NCBI RefSeq assembly: GCF_025860405.1
Contig: NZ_CP063785.1
Span: forward strand, 7,813,390-7,877,389
DNA length: 64,000 bases
Source of the DNA: Tolypothrix sp. PCC 7712
GTDB taxonomy: Bacteria; Cyanobacteriota; Cyanobacteriia; Cyanobacteriales; Nostocaceae
Direction: 5' to 3'
Shown: positions 51,410 to 60,414 of the stretch, one piece after another
Position numbering within the stretch: the stretch's first letter is position 1
Layout: each line of letters starts with the position of its first letter
Made by a program: the position numbers and the translations under genes
The notes under the pieces: model-generated
Database searches by the model: none
What the model was told of the DNA's origin: nothing
Seen by the model: only the letters and a program-made list of their open reading frames with translations

Positions 51410-54112
51410 CTAAAGCAGCGTGTTGATGATCGAAGAAGCCACACCATTTTGAGAATCTACAACAGTTGCGGGTGTATTTGATTGCTGTGTTTCTTCTTTG
51501 ACTACGCCACGTGCGCGAATTAACTTAATAGCGCGGCTGACGCTTTCTGGTAAAACCACAACCAGACTATTTTCCGGAGCCATATCTAAGGCTTTATTAA
51601 TGGCTTGGGTTTCATCGAGAATTGATTCAAAACGGCAATTCGGTTTAACTTGGGTAATGCCTTTAGTAATCAACTCTGAGGCAGAACCTCTGGGACGGCC
51701 CCTGGTATCATCATCTTCTTTGACAATGATGTAATCAAAAATATCGGCTGCTAATCTGCCCAAGGTAACAAAATCTTCGTCACGGCGATCGCCAGGGCCC
51801 CCAACTACACCAATGCGCTGTCCAGAAGTCCAGTTGCGGACGAAAGCACCCACAGCTTCGTAACTAGCTGGGTTGTGAGCATAGTCTACCAAAGCATGGT
51901 AGTTGCCTAAATTAAATAAATTCATCCGTCCTGGCGTTTGACTCACAGAAGCACGGAATGTCTTTAAACCAGCGCGAATCTGCTCAATCGAGACATTCTG
52001 CACAAAGGCTGCCAAACTAGCTGCTAAGGCGTTAGCAATCATAAATGGCGCACGCCCACCCATTGTCAAGGGGATAGCTTCTGCTCTTTCGATGCGATGT
52101 GTCCAATCGCCTTTGACGATTGAAAGATAATTATTTTCATAAACAGCCGCTACTCCACCCTTTTGAATGTGCTTCCGCACCAATTCTGAATCAGGGTTCA
52201 TGGTGAAGTAAGCAATATTCGCTTTGGTTTTTTCCGCCATCGCCGCTACGCGATAATCGTCAGCATTAAGTACGGCATAACCATCAGGGAATACAGCTTC
52301 TGCAACTACACTCTTGAGGTTAGCTAACTGATCGATGGTATCTATATCACCTATACCTAAATGGTCGGCAGCAACATTTAATACCACACCAACATTTGCG
52401 GCTTCAAACCCCAAGCCAGAACGCAGAATACCCCCTCGCGCACTTTCTAATACTGCTACCTCTACGGTGGGGTCTTGTAGTATTAAATGAGCGCTCTGCG
52501 GCCCAGTATTATCACCAGCCTCTACTAAATAATCACCAATATAAGTTCCATCTGTAGTTGTATAACCTACTACTTTGCCTGTTTGCTTGTAGATATGTGC
52601 TAACAGTCTTGTAGTAGTGGTTTTACCATTAGTGCCCGTAACGCTCAGAATCGGAATGCGGCTGGATTGTTCGTTGGGGAACAGCATATCCATCACTGCG
52701 CCAGCAACGTTGCGGGGAATGCCTTGGCTAGGTGCAACGTGCATTCTAAAGCCTGGGGCAGCGTTAACTTCCACAATTACGCCATCTACTTCCCTTAAGG
52801 GGCGACTAATATCGGTGGTGACAATATCTAGTCCCGCGATATCCAACCCAATAGTTTTGACTACTCTTTGTGCTAGCCAAACATTTTCCGGGTGGATTTC
52901 ATCAGTACGATCTACAGCACAGCCTCCTGTACTTAAGTTAGCTGTTGCTCTGAGATAACAAATTGTACCTTTGGGAAGCACGCTATTTAGGGTATAACCT
53001 TGCCTTTCTAAAAGCTGGTAGCTAGTCCGGTCAAGTTCAATCTTGGTGAGCACATTATCATGTCCCTCGCCGCGATTGGGGTCTTGGTTTGTTTCCTCAA
53101 TTAGTTCCGCAATGCTAGATCTACCATTACCCACTACATGAGCTGGTACACGTTCGGCGACTGCGACGACCTTGCCATCTACCACCAATACCCGATGATC
53201 GCGTCCGACGTAATACCTCTCGACAATAACTGAGCGGGAAACCTGTCTGGCGGCTTCATAGGCTGCCTCTGCTTCTTCCCAGGTTCTAATATCAATGGTG
53301 ATACCCCGTCCGTGATTACCATCCAAAGGCTTAATAACTATGGGATAACCACCAACATATTCAATAGCTTCTTCCAAATCGTCCAAGAAGTTTATGACTG
53401 TACCTTTAGGCACTGGTACACCAGCAGCAGAGAGGATACGTTTGGTAGCTTCTTTATCGCAAGCTAGTTCTACTCCCAAAATGCCCGTGTTGTCGGTCAT
53501 GGTTGCTTGCATCCGCTTTTGGTTCACGCCATAACCTAGCTGAATCAAAAAGCGCGCCCCCAGAGCCATCCAGGGAATACCTCGTTTTTCTGCTTCTTTG
53601 ACGATCGCTTCTGTAGAGGGCCCCAAAGACGCATCTCGCCAGAAGTCTTTTAAGTCTTGGATATCTTGCTCTAGCTCTGCTTTGGGATAGCGACCGCGAT
53701 CTACAATACTTTGGCACAAGCGCACAGCAGCTCGTCCCGCGTAGCGTCCCGCTTCCTCATTCAGGTACTCAATTACTACCTGGTAAATGCCTGGTGTAGC
53801 AGTTTCGCGGGTGCGACCAAAGCCTACATGCATTCCAGCTAGTTCTTGCAGTTCTAAAGCTACATGTTCGACGATATGGCCCATCATGGTGCCTTCTCGC
53901 ACCCGCATTAAAAAACCACCACGACAGCCAGGGGAGCAATAGTGGCCCTCCAGACTTGGCAGCGCCTCAACTAATCCTTCGTAAAAACCAGGGATTTCAT
54001 TCGAGGGCTTCTCGGCTAGGTTTTCTAAATCGAGTCGCATGACGATCAACTTGTGGCGTCGAATGCTCCAGTAGTTTGGGCCGCGTAAGGTCTGGATCTT
54101 GAGGATTCTCAT
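51410..54112 (-). CDS. cphA: Cyanophycin synthetase CphA
   Basis: CphA polymerises aspartate and arginine into cyanophycin, the nitrogen reserve. From MRILKIQTLRGPNYWSIRRH the product is 900 residues, the family length. It has an N-terminal domain with HYCSPGCRGGF (57-67), an ATP-grasp domain (about 220-475: YPIVIKPLDGNHGRGITIDI) and a Mur-ligase-like domain with P-loop GTNGKTT (493-499). The frame is open ten more codons, but 54112 begins the conserved sequence. Downstream of cphB, 171 bases away. Heterocystous species make cyanophycin plugs at heterocyst poles. Confidence 0.97.
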   Translation of the reverse strand: MRILKIQTLRGPNYWSIRRHKLIVMRLDLENLAEKPSNEIPGFYEGLVEALPSLEGHYCSPGCRGGFLMRVREGTMMGHIVEHVALELQELAGMHVGFGRTRETATPGIYQVVIEYLNEEAGRYAGRAAVRLCQSIVDRGRYPKAELEQDIQDLKDFWRDASLGPSTEAIVKEAEKRGIPWMALGARFLIQLGYGVNQKRMQATMTDNTGILGVELACDKEATKRILSAAGVPVPKGTVINFLDDLEEAIEYVGGYPIVIKPLDGNHGRGITIDIRTWEEAEAAYEAARQVSRSVIVERYYVGRDHRVLVVDGKVVAVAERVPAHVVGNGRSSIAELIEETNQDPNRGEGHDNVLTKIELDRTSYQLLERQGYTLNSVLPKGTICYLRATANLSTGGCAVDRTDEIHPENVWLAQRVVKTIGLDIAGLDIVTTDISRPLREVDGVIVEVNAAPGFRMHVAPSQGIPRNVAGAVMDMLFPNEQSSRIPILSVTGTNGKTTTTRLLAHIYKQTGKVVGYTTTDGTYIGDYLVEAGDNTGPQSAHLILQDPTVEVAVLESARGGILRSGLGFEAANVGVVLNVAADHLGIGDIDTIDQLANLKSVVAEAVFPDGYAVLNADDYRVAAMAEKTKANIAYFTMNPDSELVRKHIQKGGVAAVYENNYLSIVKGDWTHRIERAEAIPLTMGGRAPFMIANALAASLAAFVQNVSIEQIRAGLKTFRASVSQTPGRMNLFNLGNYHALVDYAHNPASYEAVGAFVRNWTSGQRIGVVGGPGDRRDEDFVTLGRLAADIFDYIIVKEDDDTRGRPRGSASELITKGITQVKPNCRFESILDETQAINKALDMAPENSLVVVLPESVSRAIKLIRARGVVKEETQQSNTPATVVDSQNGVASSIINTLL

Positions 54113-54283
54113 GGGAATAGGTAGATGGAGATTCGGAACCAATATTCTAGTTTCTTACTGATTTTGATCGCTAAACTGTTTATGGTGAACAGTTTTTTCT
54201 TTTTAGATAGGATTCAAGTGATTTTTCTACAGTAAGAAATAAATCAGCGATCAACTCAGTGTAACCTCAGATACTCTATTCCG

Positions 54284-55147
54284 TCAGCTGGAGATCCGGT
54301 GTACAGCAGGCAATACAGTCCGCTGGTACAGGTGAAAACGATCGCCATAGCTGAGGATATGTAAACGTAAATTATGTATTGTTAGGGGTTCGTTGGCACC
54401 TACATGGGGTTCATTGGTATGAGTTACCTCCGTGGGATCAACTATAGTCACACTACCTTTACCCATCACTTGTAACCAACCATCACGTTCAAACACCGCA
54501 CAAGTATCTTCATCAATGCCAATACCTAGGCGATCGGGGTGAGCGGCGATCGCGCTAATTAAGCGCCCCATGCGATTACGGTTGTGAAAGTGTTGGTCTA
54601 CAATCACTTCGGGAATAAATCCTAAACCAGTTGCCATATCGACCAGAGAACGGTTTGGGGTTTCCCCACTACCGCCGCCAGCAATCATGTGATGTCCCAT
54701 CACTGCTGCCCCTGCACTTGTGCCTGCTAAGGTAAGCTGCCCTGATCTGACTCGCTGTCGGACAATGTCCATCACTGGGGTATCTGCCAATACACCACAG
54801 AGACGTAATTGATCCCCTCCTGTTAAAAATACGCCACTACAGGCTTCTAAGGATGCTTTAATATGCGAGGCTTCGCACTGTTCCCGTTCGCGAATATCTA
54901 AAATTTCAACCTTTTCAGCACCCATTTCTTCAAATATCCGAATGTACCGACCACCGATGATGGCAGGTTCTCGGGAGGCAGATGGAATAATTGTAATATA
55001 TGCCTTGCTAGCACCAGCACGGCCAAAAAAAGTTCTGAGGATATCGCGGCCATGAACTTTGTCTTCTGCGCCTCCGATAACCAGAACGGCGGTTTTAGTT
55101 GCTTGGGGTGTCCTCATTTCCAGCGATTTAGCTTGTAATTGCGGCAT
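54284..55147 (-). CDS. cphB: Cyanophycinase CphB
   Basis: CphB is the exopeptidase that cuts cyanophycin to beta-Asp-Arg dipeptides. The start MPQLQAKSLEMRTPQATKTA at 55147 is fixed by an AGGAGA site 6 bases upstream; the frame is open 43 codons further, without a matching start site. 287 residues. The serine nucleophile is in GTSAGAAVMG (Ser144); DQHFHNRNRMGRL (184-196) carries the conserved His region; LVIGGAEDK (22-30) is the N-terminal strand. Operon partner of cphA. Confidence 0.96.
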   Translation of the reverse strand: MPQLQAKSLEMRTPQATKTAVLVIGGAEDKVHGRDILRTFFGRAGASKAYITIIPSASREPAIIGGRYIRIFEEMGAEKVEILDIREREQCEASHIKASLEACSGVFLTGGDQLRLCGVLADTPVMDIVRQRVRSGQLTLAGTSAGAAVMGHHMIAGGGSGETPNRSLVDMATGLGFIPEVIVDQHFHNRNRMGRLISAIAAHPDRLGIGIDEDTCAVFERDGWLQVMGKGSVTIVDPTEVTHTNEPHVGANEPLTIHNLRLHILSYGDRFHLYQRTVLPAVHRISS

Positions 55148-55782
55148 TATGTTTCTCCTGTCAACAACTTCAGGAACCATCGCCTGGGATGGGTTTCCAA
55201 GGCACTCCGTTGGGCGGCTTTGCCGACTTGAAGGAAGTGCCGTCGGCTTGTGGCGAATGGCGTGTGAATATAACAAGGTTCAGTAGCCTGATGATTTTCA
55301 CGCTTTGCTTTTTGGGGAGGACACTTTTGTGAAATTTGGATTGGCATAAGCCTTCTTGCCAACTTCTCGCTTGATCCAAACAATGCCTCAGTTTTCCTAT
55401 GTCCCTTATCCTCTAAAGCCAGCGCCTTGTTGTTTACCTGTCCACTTTTGCTAGTTTGGCAAAATAGTGCGAGTAGGGCTAAGTGGAGGCTACGCTGCGC
55501 CCTAGAGTTGGGCGAGCAGGTTTTGACAAGCTGTTTTCTGAGGCTGGCTCGATGCATCCTGGAAGTTGTTAACTTGGACAGATTATTAATTTAAATGTAG
55601 TTGTGACAATATTTAAACATAAATTAAGTAATTAGAAAAACTTTTGATCTCACGAAAGAGCTTAGTTTTCTGGTACTTTTAGTTACTATTGACAAACCTT
55701 ATCTGTAGCTTTAGCAGACATTACCTTGTTGTTGTTCTTCGACATTCAAATTTAAGATTAGTGTTCTTGAATACGAATAACT
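55148..55782. other. Divergent cphB-trmD intergenic region with long leader
   Basis: 635 bases. 55148-55560 is GC-richer and open in two minus-strand frames (one reaching 136 codons) but neither reads like a protein; I take it as a long 5' leader of cphB-cphA or a decayed gene. 55560-55780 is AT-rich and carries the NtcA-type palindrome and a TTGACA box. Confidence 0.6.
55673..55686. promoter_or_regulatory. NtcA-type palindrome GTA-N8-TAC between cphB and trmD
   Basis: A perfect GTA-N8-TAC match (GTACTTTTAGTTAC), 526 bases before the cphB start. cphBA expression in Anabaena has been linked to NtcA, so the site is a candidate. But the motif should occur about 15 times by chance in 64 kb, and no good TA-N3-T box follows at 22 bases on the cphB side; on the trmD side a TAGCTT box lies about 19 bases on and a TTGACA is at 55689. 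Confidence 0.4.
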
Positions 55783-56577
55783 GTGCGCTTTGATATAGTT
55801 ACGCTTTTTCCTGACTGTTTTACCTCTGTTTTAAATTCCGGATTGCTGGCTAAAGCCTTAGCCAAGCAGATTGCTCAAGTCAATCTGATTAATCCTCGGG
55901 ATTTCACCACTGACAAGCACCGAAAAGTAGACGATGAACCCTATGGCGGTGGAGTGGGGATGCTAATGAAGCCAGAACCCATTTTTGCCGCTGTAGAGTC
56001 GCTGCCGATTCTACCGCAAAGAGAGGTAATTTTGATGAGTCCTCAAGGACAAACCATCAATCAACCACTTTTACGTGAATTAGCCACAAATTATAACCAA
56101 TTAATTGTGATTTGCGGGCATTACGAAGGAGTTGACGATCGCGTTCTCAATTTAGTTACCCGGGAAGTCTCTTTAGGAGATTTTATTCTCACAGGTGGCG
56201 AAATTCCCGCAATGGCTTTGCTCAATGGCGTTGTGAGACTTTTACCCGGAACTGTCGGCAAGGTAGAGTCATTGACAGCAGAGAGTTTTGAGGAAGGTTT
56301 ATTAGACTATCCCCAATACACCCGCCCAGCAAATTTTCGCGGCTGGAAAGTGCCGGATGTCTTACTCTCAGGAAATCATGCTGCAATCGCCAAGTGGCGT
56401 TACGAACAACAAATCCAAAGAACAAGCGATCGCCGCCCAGATTTACTGGAAAAATGGCAGCAACAGAGGGGAAATGGGGAACTCGGGGCCCCCTCTGGGG
56501 ATAAGGGGCAATGGGGACTGGGGACTGGGGATAAGGGAGCAGAGGAAGCAGGGGAGCAGAGGAAGCAAGGAGAGTAA
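55783..56577 (+). CDS. trmD: tRNA (guanine-N1)-methyltransferase TrmD, with repeat-derived tail
   Basis: TrmD methylates G37 in tRNAs read by CNN codons and prevents frameshifts. It is a knotted (SPOUT) enzyme; ICGHYEGVDDRVL and LTGGEIPAMALLNGVVRLLP (about 107-165) are the knot motifs, and TRPANFRGWKVPDVLLSGNH (about 180-199) follows. Start is GTG at 55783. The enzyme normally ends near WQQQ (about 230); here the frame continues about 30 residues (GELGAPSGDKGQWGLGTGDK...) through the intergenic GC-rich repeat. So the catalytic core is normal but the C-terminus is new. Confidence 0.93.
   Translation: MRFDIVTLFPDCFTSVLNSGLLAKALAKQIAQVNLINPRDFTTDKHRKVDDEPYGGGVGMLMKPEPIFAAVESLPILPQREVILMSPQGQTINQPLLRELATNYNQLIVICGHYEGVDDRVLNLVTREVSLGDFILTGGEIPAMALLNGVVRLLPGTVGKVESLTAESFEEGLLDYPQYTRPANFRGWKVPDVLLSGNHAAIAKWRYEQQIQRTSDRRPDLLEKWQQQRGNGELGAPSGDKGQWGLGTGDKGAEEAGEQRKQGE
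56475..56512. repeat. GGGGAACTCGGGGCCCC repeat, copy 3 (inside trmD)
   Basis: The GC-rich unit lies inside the trmD frame and encodes GELGAPSGDKG; heptamer units (GGGGACT) follow. Confidence 0.9.
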
Positions 56578-56625
56578 CTATGCTATTAATCCCAACTTCC
56601 TGTTCTTTGTTCCCTGTGAGCAAAC

Positions 56626-56668
56626 GCCCAATGACAAATGACAAATGACAAACGACAAATGACAAACA
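56626..56668. repeat. ATGACAA heptamers spanning the ispF start
   Basis: Five to six ATGACAA/CGACAAA units in a row, each ATGACA supplying a possible start codon. Only the last in-frame ATG (56659) begins the conserved IspF sequence. Confidence 0.85.
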
Positions 56669-57144
56669 TTCGTATTGGTAACGGCTACGATATTCATCGA
56701 CTAGTAAGCGATCGCGCTTTGATTTTGGGAGGAGTGAAAATTCCCCATGAACTAGGTTTACTGGGACATAGTGATGCTGATGTCCTCACCCATGCGATTA
56801 TGGATGCCATGTTAGGCGCACTATCTTTAGGGGATATTGGGCATTATTTTCCGCCTACAGATCCCAAATGGGCAGGAGCAGATAGTTTAGAGCTATTAAG
56901 CCAAGTACATCAGCTAATTCGCGATCGCGGTTGGCAAATTGGCAATATTGATTCTGTAGTAGTCGCAGAACGTCCAAAATTGAAACCTCATATTGAGACA
57001 ATGCGCGACAAGTTAGCGGCTGTTTTAGAACTGCAACCAAATCAAGTTGGTATTAAAGCTACTACCAACGAAAAATTAGGCCCAGTAGGGCGTGAAGAAG
57101 GTATATGCGCTTATGCTGTTGTGTTGTTAGTCACTGCTAATTAA
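56659..57144 (+). CDS. ispF: 2-C-methyl-D-erythritol 2,4-cyclodiphosphate synthase IspF
   Basis: IspF closes the cyclic diphosphate in the MEP pathway to isoprenoids (carotenoids, chlorophyll phytyl tail, quinones). The start MTNIRIGNGYDIHRL at 56659 gives 161 residues, the family size; the zinc ligands are in DIHRL and GHSDADVLTHAIMDAMLGAL, and SLGDIGHYFPPTDPKW and GIKATTNEKLG are conserved. Upstream in-frame ATGs at 56638 lie in the heptamer repeats and are disfavoured. It follows trmD by about 80 bases. Confidence 0.94.
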   Translation: MTNIRIGNGYDIHRLVSDRALILGGVKIPHELGLLGHSDADVLTHAIMDAMLGALSLGDIGHYFPPTDPKWAGADSLELLSQVHQLIRDRGWQIGNIDSVVVAERPKLKPHIETMRDKLAAVLELQPNQVGIKATTNEKLGPVGREEGICAYAVVLLVTAN

Positions 57145-57241
57145 CGGAAATTTATATTTAGGAGTAGTCAATAGCTAGCATAGGAATATGCAAGCTATAG
57201 CGGCATCAATAAATTATTAATCTATTTGGGAGATGAGGACA

Positions 57242-57724
57242 ATGGAAGCTGCACAATTTCAAATTCCTAATTATGTTGCTGATATTATTGTCCTCGACAA
57301 GGATGAACAAATTGTTTTATTAGTTGAAGTTAAAAGTACAGAGGTAGAAGGGAAAGTTGCCAAACAGCAAGCTATTACACAACTAAATTCATATCTGCAA
57401 AATGAAATTAAAAATAATCATTTATTTTTAGTTGATGAAATGTTTCTCATGTTGGTTAATCTCAGAGATATTGAGATTTTTAAATGGAATGGTAAAAATT
57501 TGTCTGAATCTTTAATCGCAATTAAAACTGCTAATATACTTAGTCATTACGATCCTGAATTTAGCGACAGAAAAATCTTGGGTCTATATTTAGAAACCCT
57601 TGTAGAAGCTTGGTTGAGAGACTTAGCATATCATTGGAAATCAGAAATGCCACCAGCATCAGACAATTTGGCAGCAATAGGTTTATTGCAAAAACTACAA
57701 GGAGGAACTACTCAGAAAATTTAG
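57242..57724 (+). CDS. Putative PD-(D/E)XK nuclease-like protein, 160 aa
   Basis: Short protein with the pattern VADIIVLDKDEQIVLLVEVK (about 13-32): an Asp, a few strands and then E-V-K, as in the PD-(D/E)XK nuclease fold (N-terminal part of HsdR-like and DUF4143-type proteins). The rest is helical, ending LLQKLQGGTTQKI. Whether a full active site is present is uncertain, since the preceding Pro-Asp pair is not obvious. Start MEAAQFQIPNYVAD at 57242; an upstream ATG at 57233 adds three residues. It is followed by the PIN gene after 79 bases. Confidence 0.55.
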   Translation: MEAAQFQIPNYVADIIVLDKDEQIVLLVEVKSTEVEGKVAKQQAITQLNSYLQNEIKNNHLFLVDEMFLMLVNLRDIEIFKWNGKNLSESLIAIKTANILSHYDPEFSDRKILGLYLETLVEAWLRDLAYHWKSEMPPASDNLAAIGLLQKLQGGTTQKI

Positions 57725-57803
57725 TAGCAATAGAATTATTGCAAAAAGCTACAAGTAGTAATTGCTCATTCAGGAGGAATTTCTTATTCTCAGGTAAATC
57801 TTG

Positions 57804-58430
57804 ATGGTAATACTTTACGTTGAAACTAACTTTTTGATGGCAATTGCAAAAAGGCAAGATTTAGAGGCAGAAAATCTATTATGTTCCTTACCTTCATCCA
57901 TTCGGATAGTTATCCCAAACTTTTGTTATGTTGAAGCCCTGAATAGGTGGGAAACAGAAAAATATTATGTACAAGAATTTGAAAAAAATATTGATAAACA
58001 GATAAATAACTCAAAACGAGATTTAACCTCTTCTAATGCTCAAATTTTCTTGGCTCACTTAGAACAGGCACGTATCTGGAATCAATTGTTACTCAACGAT
58101 ATTCAGATTCGTCTTTTTAATGCTATAGATATGCTTCTGCAAAAGGCAGAGGTGATAAATTTAAACAATACAATAATTCGTAATATTTCCCAAGCAGTAA
58201 TTACACAGCCAGAAACATTACTTATTAAACAAGATATTATGGATAACTTAATTTTGCAGTCTATTATTCATCATGCAAATTTGTATCCTAGAGAAAGCAA
58301 GGTATTTTTAAGCGGTAATAGCAAAGACTTTGGTAAACCAGAAATTAGAAATATCTTGCATAATTATGGAATCAAGTATTTAAATAATACTCAAAAGTTT
58401 CTAGATTGGCTCAATTCCCAAAATACTTAG
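57804..58430 (+). CDS. PIN-domain-like ribonuclease, 208 aa
   Basis: The pattern fits a PIN fold: VILYVETNFLM at the start (first acidic residue, here Glu rather than Asp), NFCYVEALNRWE (about 37-48, second acidic), KQDIMDNLILQSIIHHA (about 150-166, third and fourth acidic positions) and VFLSGNSKDFGK (about 174-185), the usual PIN C-terminal strand. Larger than VapC (about 130-140), with an inserted helical region (about 55-145). PIN proteins cut RNA. The start is ATG at 57804. It shares the operon direction with the nuclease-like gene before it and the binding-protein gene 12 bases after it. Confidence 0.6.
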   Translation: MVILYVETNFLMAIAKRQDLEAENLLCSLPSSIRIVIPNFCYVEALNRWETEKYYVQEFEKNIDKQINNSKRDLTSSNAQIFLAHLEQARIWNQLLLNDIQIRLFNAIDMLLQKAEVINLNNTIIRNISQAVITQPETLLIKQDIMDNLILQSIIHHANLYPRESKVFLSGNSKDFGKPEIRNILHNYGIKYLNNTQKFLDWLNSQNT

Positions 58431-58442
58431 ACTTACTATTCA

Positions 58443-60239
58443 ATGATTAAAATTATGCTATTCGCTAACATATGGTCTACAATAAGACGCTTGTGGCTAC
58501 TAATAATAATCGCCATAGTAACAGGCTTGACAGTAGCTGCTTGTAATCCATCGAATTTTAAAACAAATGCGGCTCAAGTTCCCCAATTAGTAACTAGTAT
58601 TCTTAGCGATCCTAAAACATTTAACTTTGCTCTCAGTTCCGAGTCACCGAATATTTTTGGACTTACTTATGAAGGTTTAATTACTGAAAGTTACGAGACG
58701 GGAAAGGTAGAGCCTGCTTTAGCAGAATCCTGGCAAATTTCTGAGGATAAATTAAAAATAGTTTTTACCCTGCGAGATAATCTTAAATGGTCTGATGGGC
58801 AACCACTAACAGTAGATGATGTAGTGTTTACCTATAATGAAATTTATCTGAATGAAGCCATTCCTACAGATGCCAGAGATGGTATGAGAATTGGCGAAAG
58901 TCGTAAGCTACCAACTGTCAGAAAAATTGATAATCGTCGGGTGGAATTTTCTGTTCCAGAACCGTTTGCGCCTTTTTTACGTAGTGCTACAGGTTACCCA
59001 ATTTTACCAGCCCATGCATTGAGAGAATCAGTAACTACAAAAGACCAAGAAGGTAAACCAAAGTTTCTATCAAAGTGGAGTGTAGATACACCTCCAGCTC
59101 AACTGATTGTCAACGGGCCTTTTAAATTAGAAAGATATGATACTAGCCAACGGATAGTTTTTCGACGTAATCCCTATTATTGGCGCAAAGATGCTCAAGG
59201 TAAAGCCCAACCTTATATTGAAAGAATAATTTGGCAAATTGTTGAATCCACAGATACATCTTTACTGCAATTCCGTTCTGGTGGGTTAGATACTGTTGGT
59301 GTGTCACCAGAATACTTTTCGTTGTTAAAAGTACAAGAAGACCAGGGTAATTTCAAGATATATAATGGCGGGCCTGGTTCTGGTACAACTTTTATACTCT
59401 TCAACTTAAATAAGGGTTCTAGAGATGGTAAACCTCTCATAGATCCTATAAAATCACGTTGGTTTAATACTGTAGAGTTTCGGCAAGCAGTAGCCTATGC
59501 CATTGATCGACAAACAATGATCAACAATACATTTCGTGGCTTAGGTCAACCTCAAAATTCACCTATTTCTGTACAAAGTCCTTATTATCTTTCACCGCAA
59601 GAAGGGTTAAAAGTCTATAATTACAATATAGATAAAGCCAAGCAGTTGTTACTCAAAGCTGGCTTTAAATACAACGAAAAAAATCAGCTAATCGATTCTC
59701 AAGGTAACAATGTACGCTTCACTTTGCTGACGAATGCAGGTAATAAGATTCGCGAAGCAGTGGGCTCGCAAATTAAACGAGATTTGAGCAAAATTGGGAT
59801 TACAGTAGACTTCACGCCACTGGCATGGAATACATACACAGATAAACTTTCTAATTCATTAGATTGGGAAGCTTCTTTATTAGGTTTAACAGGTGGTTTA
59901 GAACCAAATGATGGTGCTAACGTCTGGTCTCCGGAAGGGGGATTACATATGTTTAATCAAAAACCCCAAGCTGGACAAAAACCAATTAAAGGTTGGGAAG
60001 TAGCACCTTGGGAAGCAGAAATTGGTGAACTTTACATCAAAGCAGCTAGAGAATTAGACGAACCCAAACGCAAAGCAATTTACGCTGAGACTCAACGAAT
60101 TACTCAGGAGAATTTACCATTTATTTACTTGGTGAATGCCTATTCAATGTCAGCAGTGCGTAATCGCTTTGAAGGTATTAAATACTCTGGACTTGGTGGC
60201 GCATTCTGGAACATTCATGAAATCAAAATTGTAGATTAG
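58443..60239 (+). CDS. Oligopeptide/dipeptide/nickel ABC transporter substrate-binding lipoprotein
   Basis: SBP_bac_5 family, 598 residues. A signal peptide with lipobox (IIIAIVTGLTVAAC, Cys34) anchors it to the membrane. The fold shows LVTSILSDPKTFNFALSSES, FGLTYEGLITE, TLRDNLKWSDGQPLTVDDVVF (about 110-130) and the C-terminal LPFIYLVNAYSMSAVRNRFE. Such proteins bind peptides, nickel or siderophore-like ligands and feed a Dpp/Opp permease, which is not nearby. The insert KPQAGQKPIKGW (about 508-519) is usual for cyanobacterial members. Confidence 0.88.
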   Translation: MIKIMLFANIWSTIRRLWLLIIIAIVTGLTVAACNPSNFKTNAAQVPQLVTSILSDPKTFNFALSSESPNIFGLTYEGLITESYETGKVEPALAESWQISEDKLKIVFTLRDNLKWSDGQPLTVDDVVFTYNEIYLNEAIPTDARDGMRIGESRKLPTVRKIDNRRVEFSVPEPFAPFLRSATGYPILPAHALRESVTTKDQEGKPKFLSKWSVDTPPAQLIVNGPFKLERYDTSQRIVFRRNPYYWRKDAQGKAQPYIERIIWQIVESTDTSLLQFRSGGLDTVGVSPEYFSLLKVQEDQGNFKIYNGGPGSGTTFILFNLNKGSRDGKPLIDPIKSRWFNTVEFRQAVAYAIDRQTMINNTFRGLGQPQNSPISVQSPYYLSPQEGLKVYNYNIDKAKQLLLKAGFKYNEKNQLIDSQGNNVRFTLLTNAGNKIREAVGSQIKRDLSKIGITVDFTPLAWNTYTDKLSNSLDWEASLLGLTGGLEPNDGANVWSPEGGLHMFNQKPQAGQKPIKGWEVAPWEAEIGELYIKAARELDEPKRKAIYAETQRITQENLPFIYLVNAYSMSAVRNRFEGIKYSGLGGAFWNIHEIKIVD

Positions 60240-60340
60240 TCATTGATTATTGGTCATTTGTGATTTGTTTCCAACTCATGATCAATGACCGATAAAAAAA
60301 CTTTGCGATGCCTGCGGCGGGCGTAGCCATCGCTCTAGTG

Positions 60341-60365
60341 GGGTGCGTTGTCATACAGCGCACCC
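60341..60365 (+). terminator. Hairpin between the binding-protein gene and larB
   Basis: GGGTGCG and CGCACCC pair around an 11-base loop, 102 bases after the stop. There is no T run, so it may be a dispersed repeat rather than a terminator. Confidence 0.4.
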
Positions 60366-60414
60366 TACCTCATGACAAATGATAAATAACAAAAGACCAA
60401 GGAGAACATCACAA

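Noticed and set aside
55147..55557. 136-codon minus-strand frame before cphB
   Set aside because: Composition is not protein-like, it has no ribosome-binding site, and a second frame is equally open. Kept only as a leader observation.
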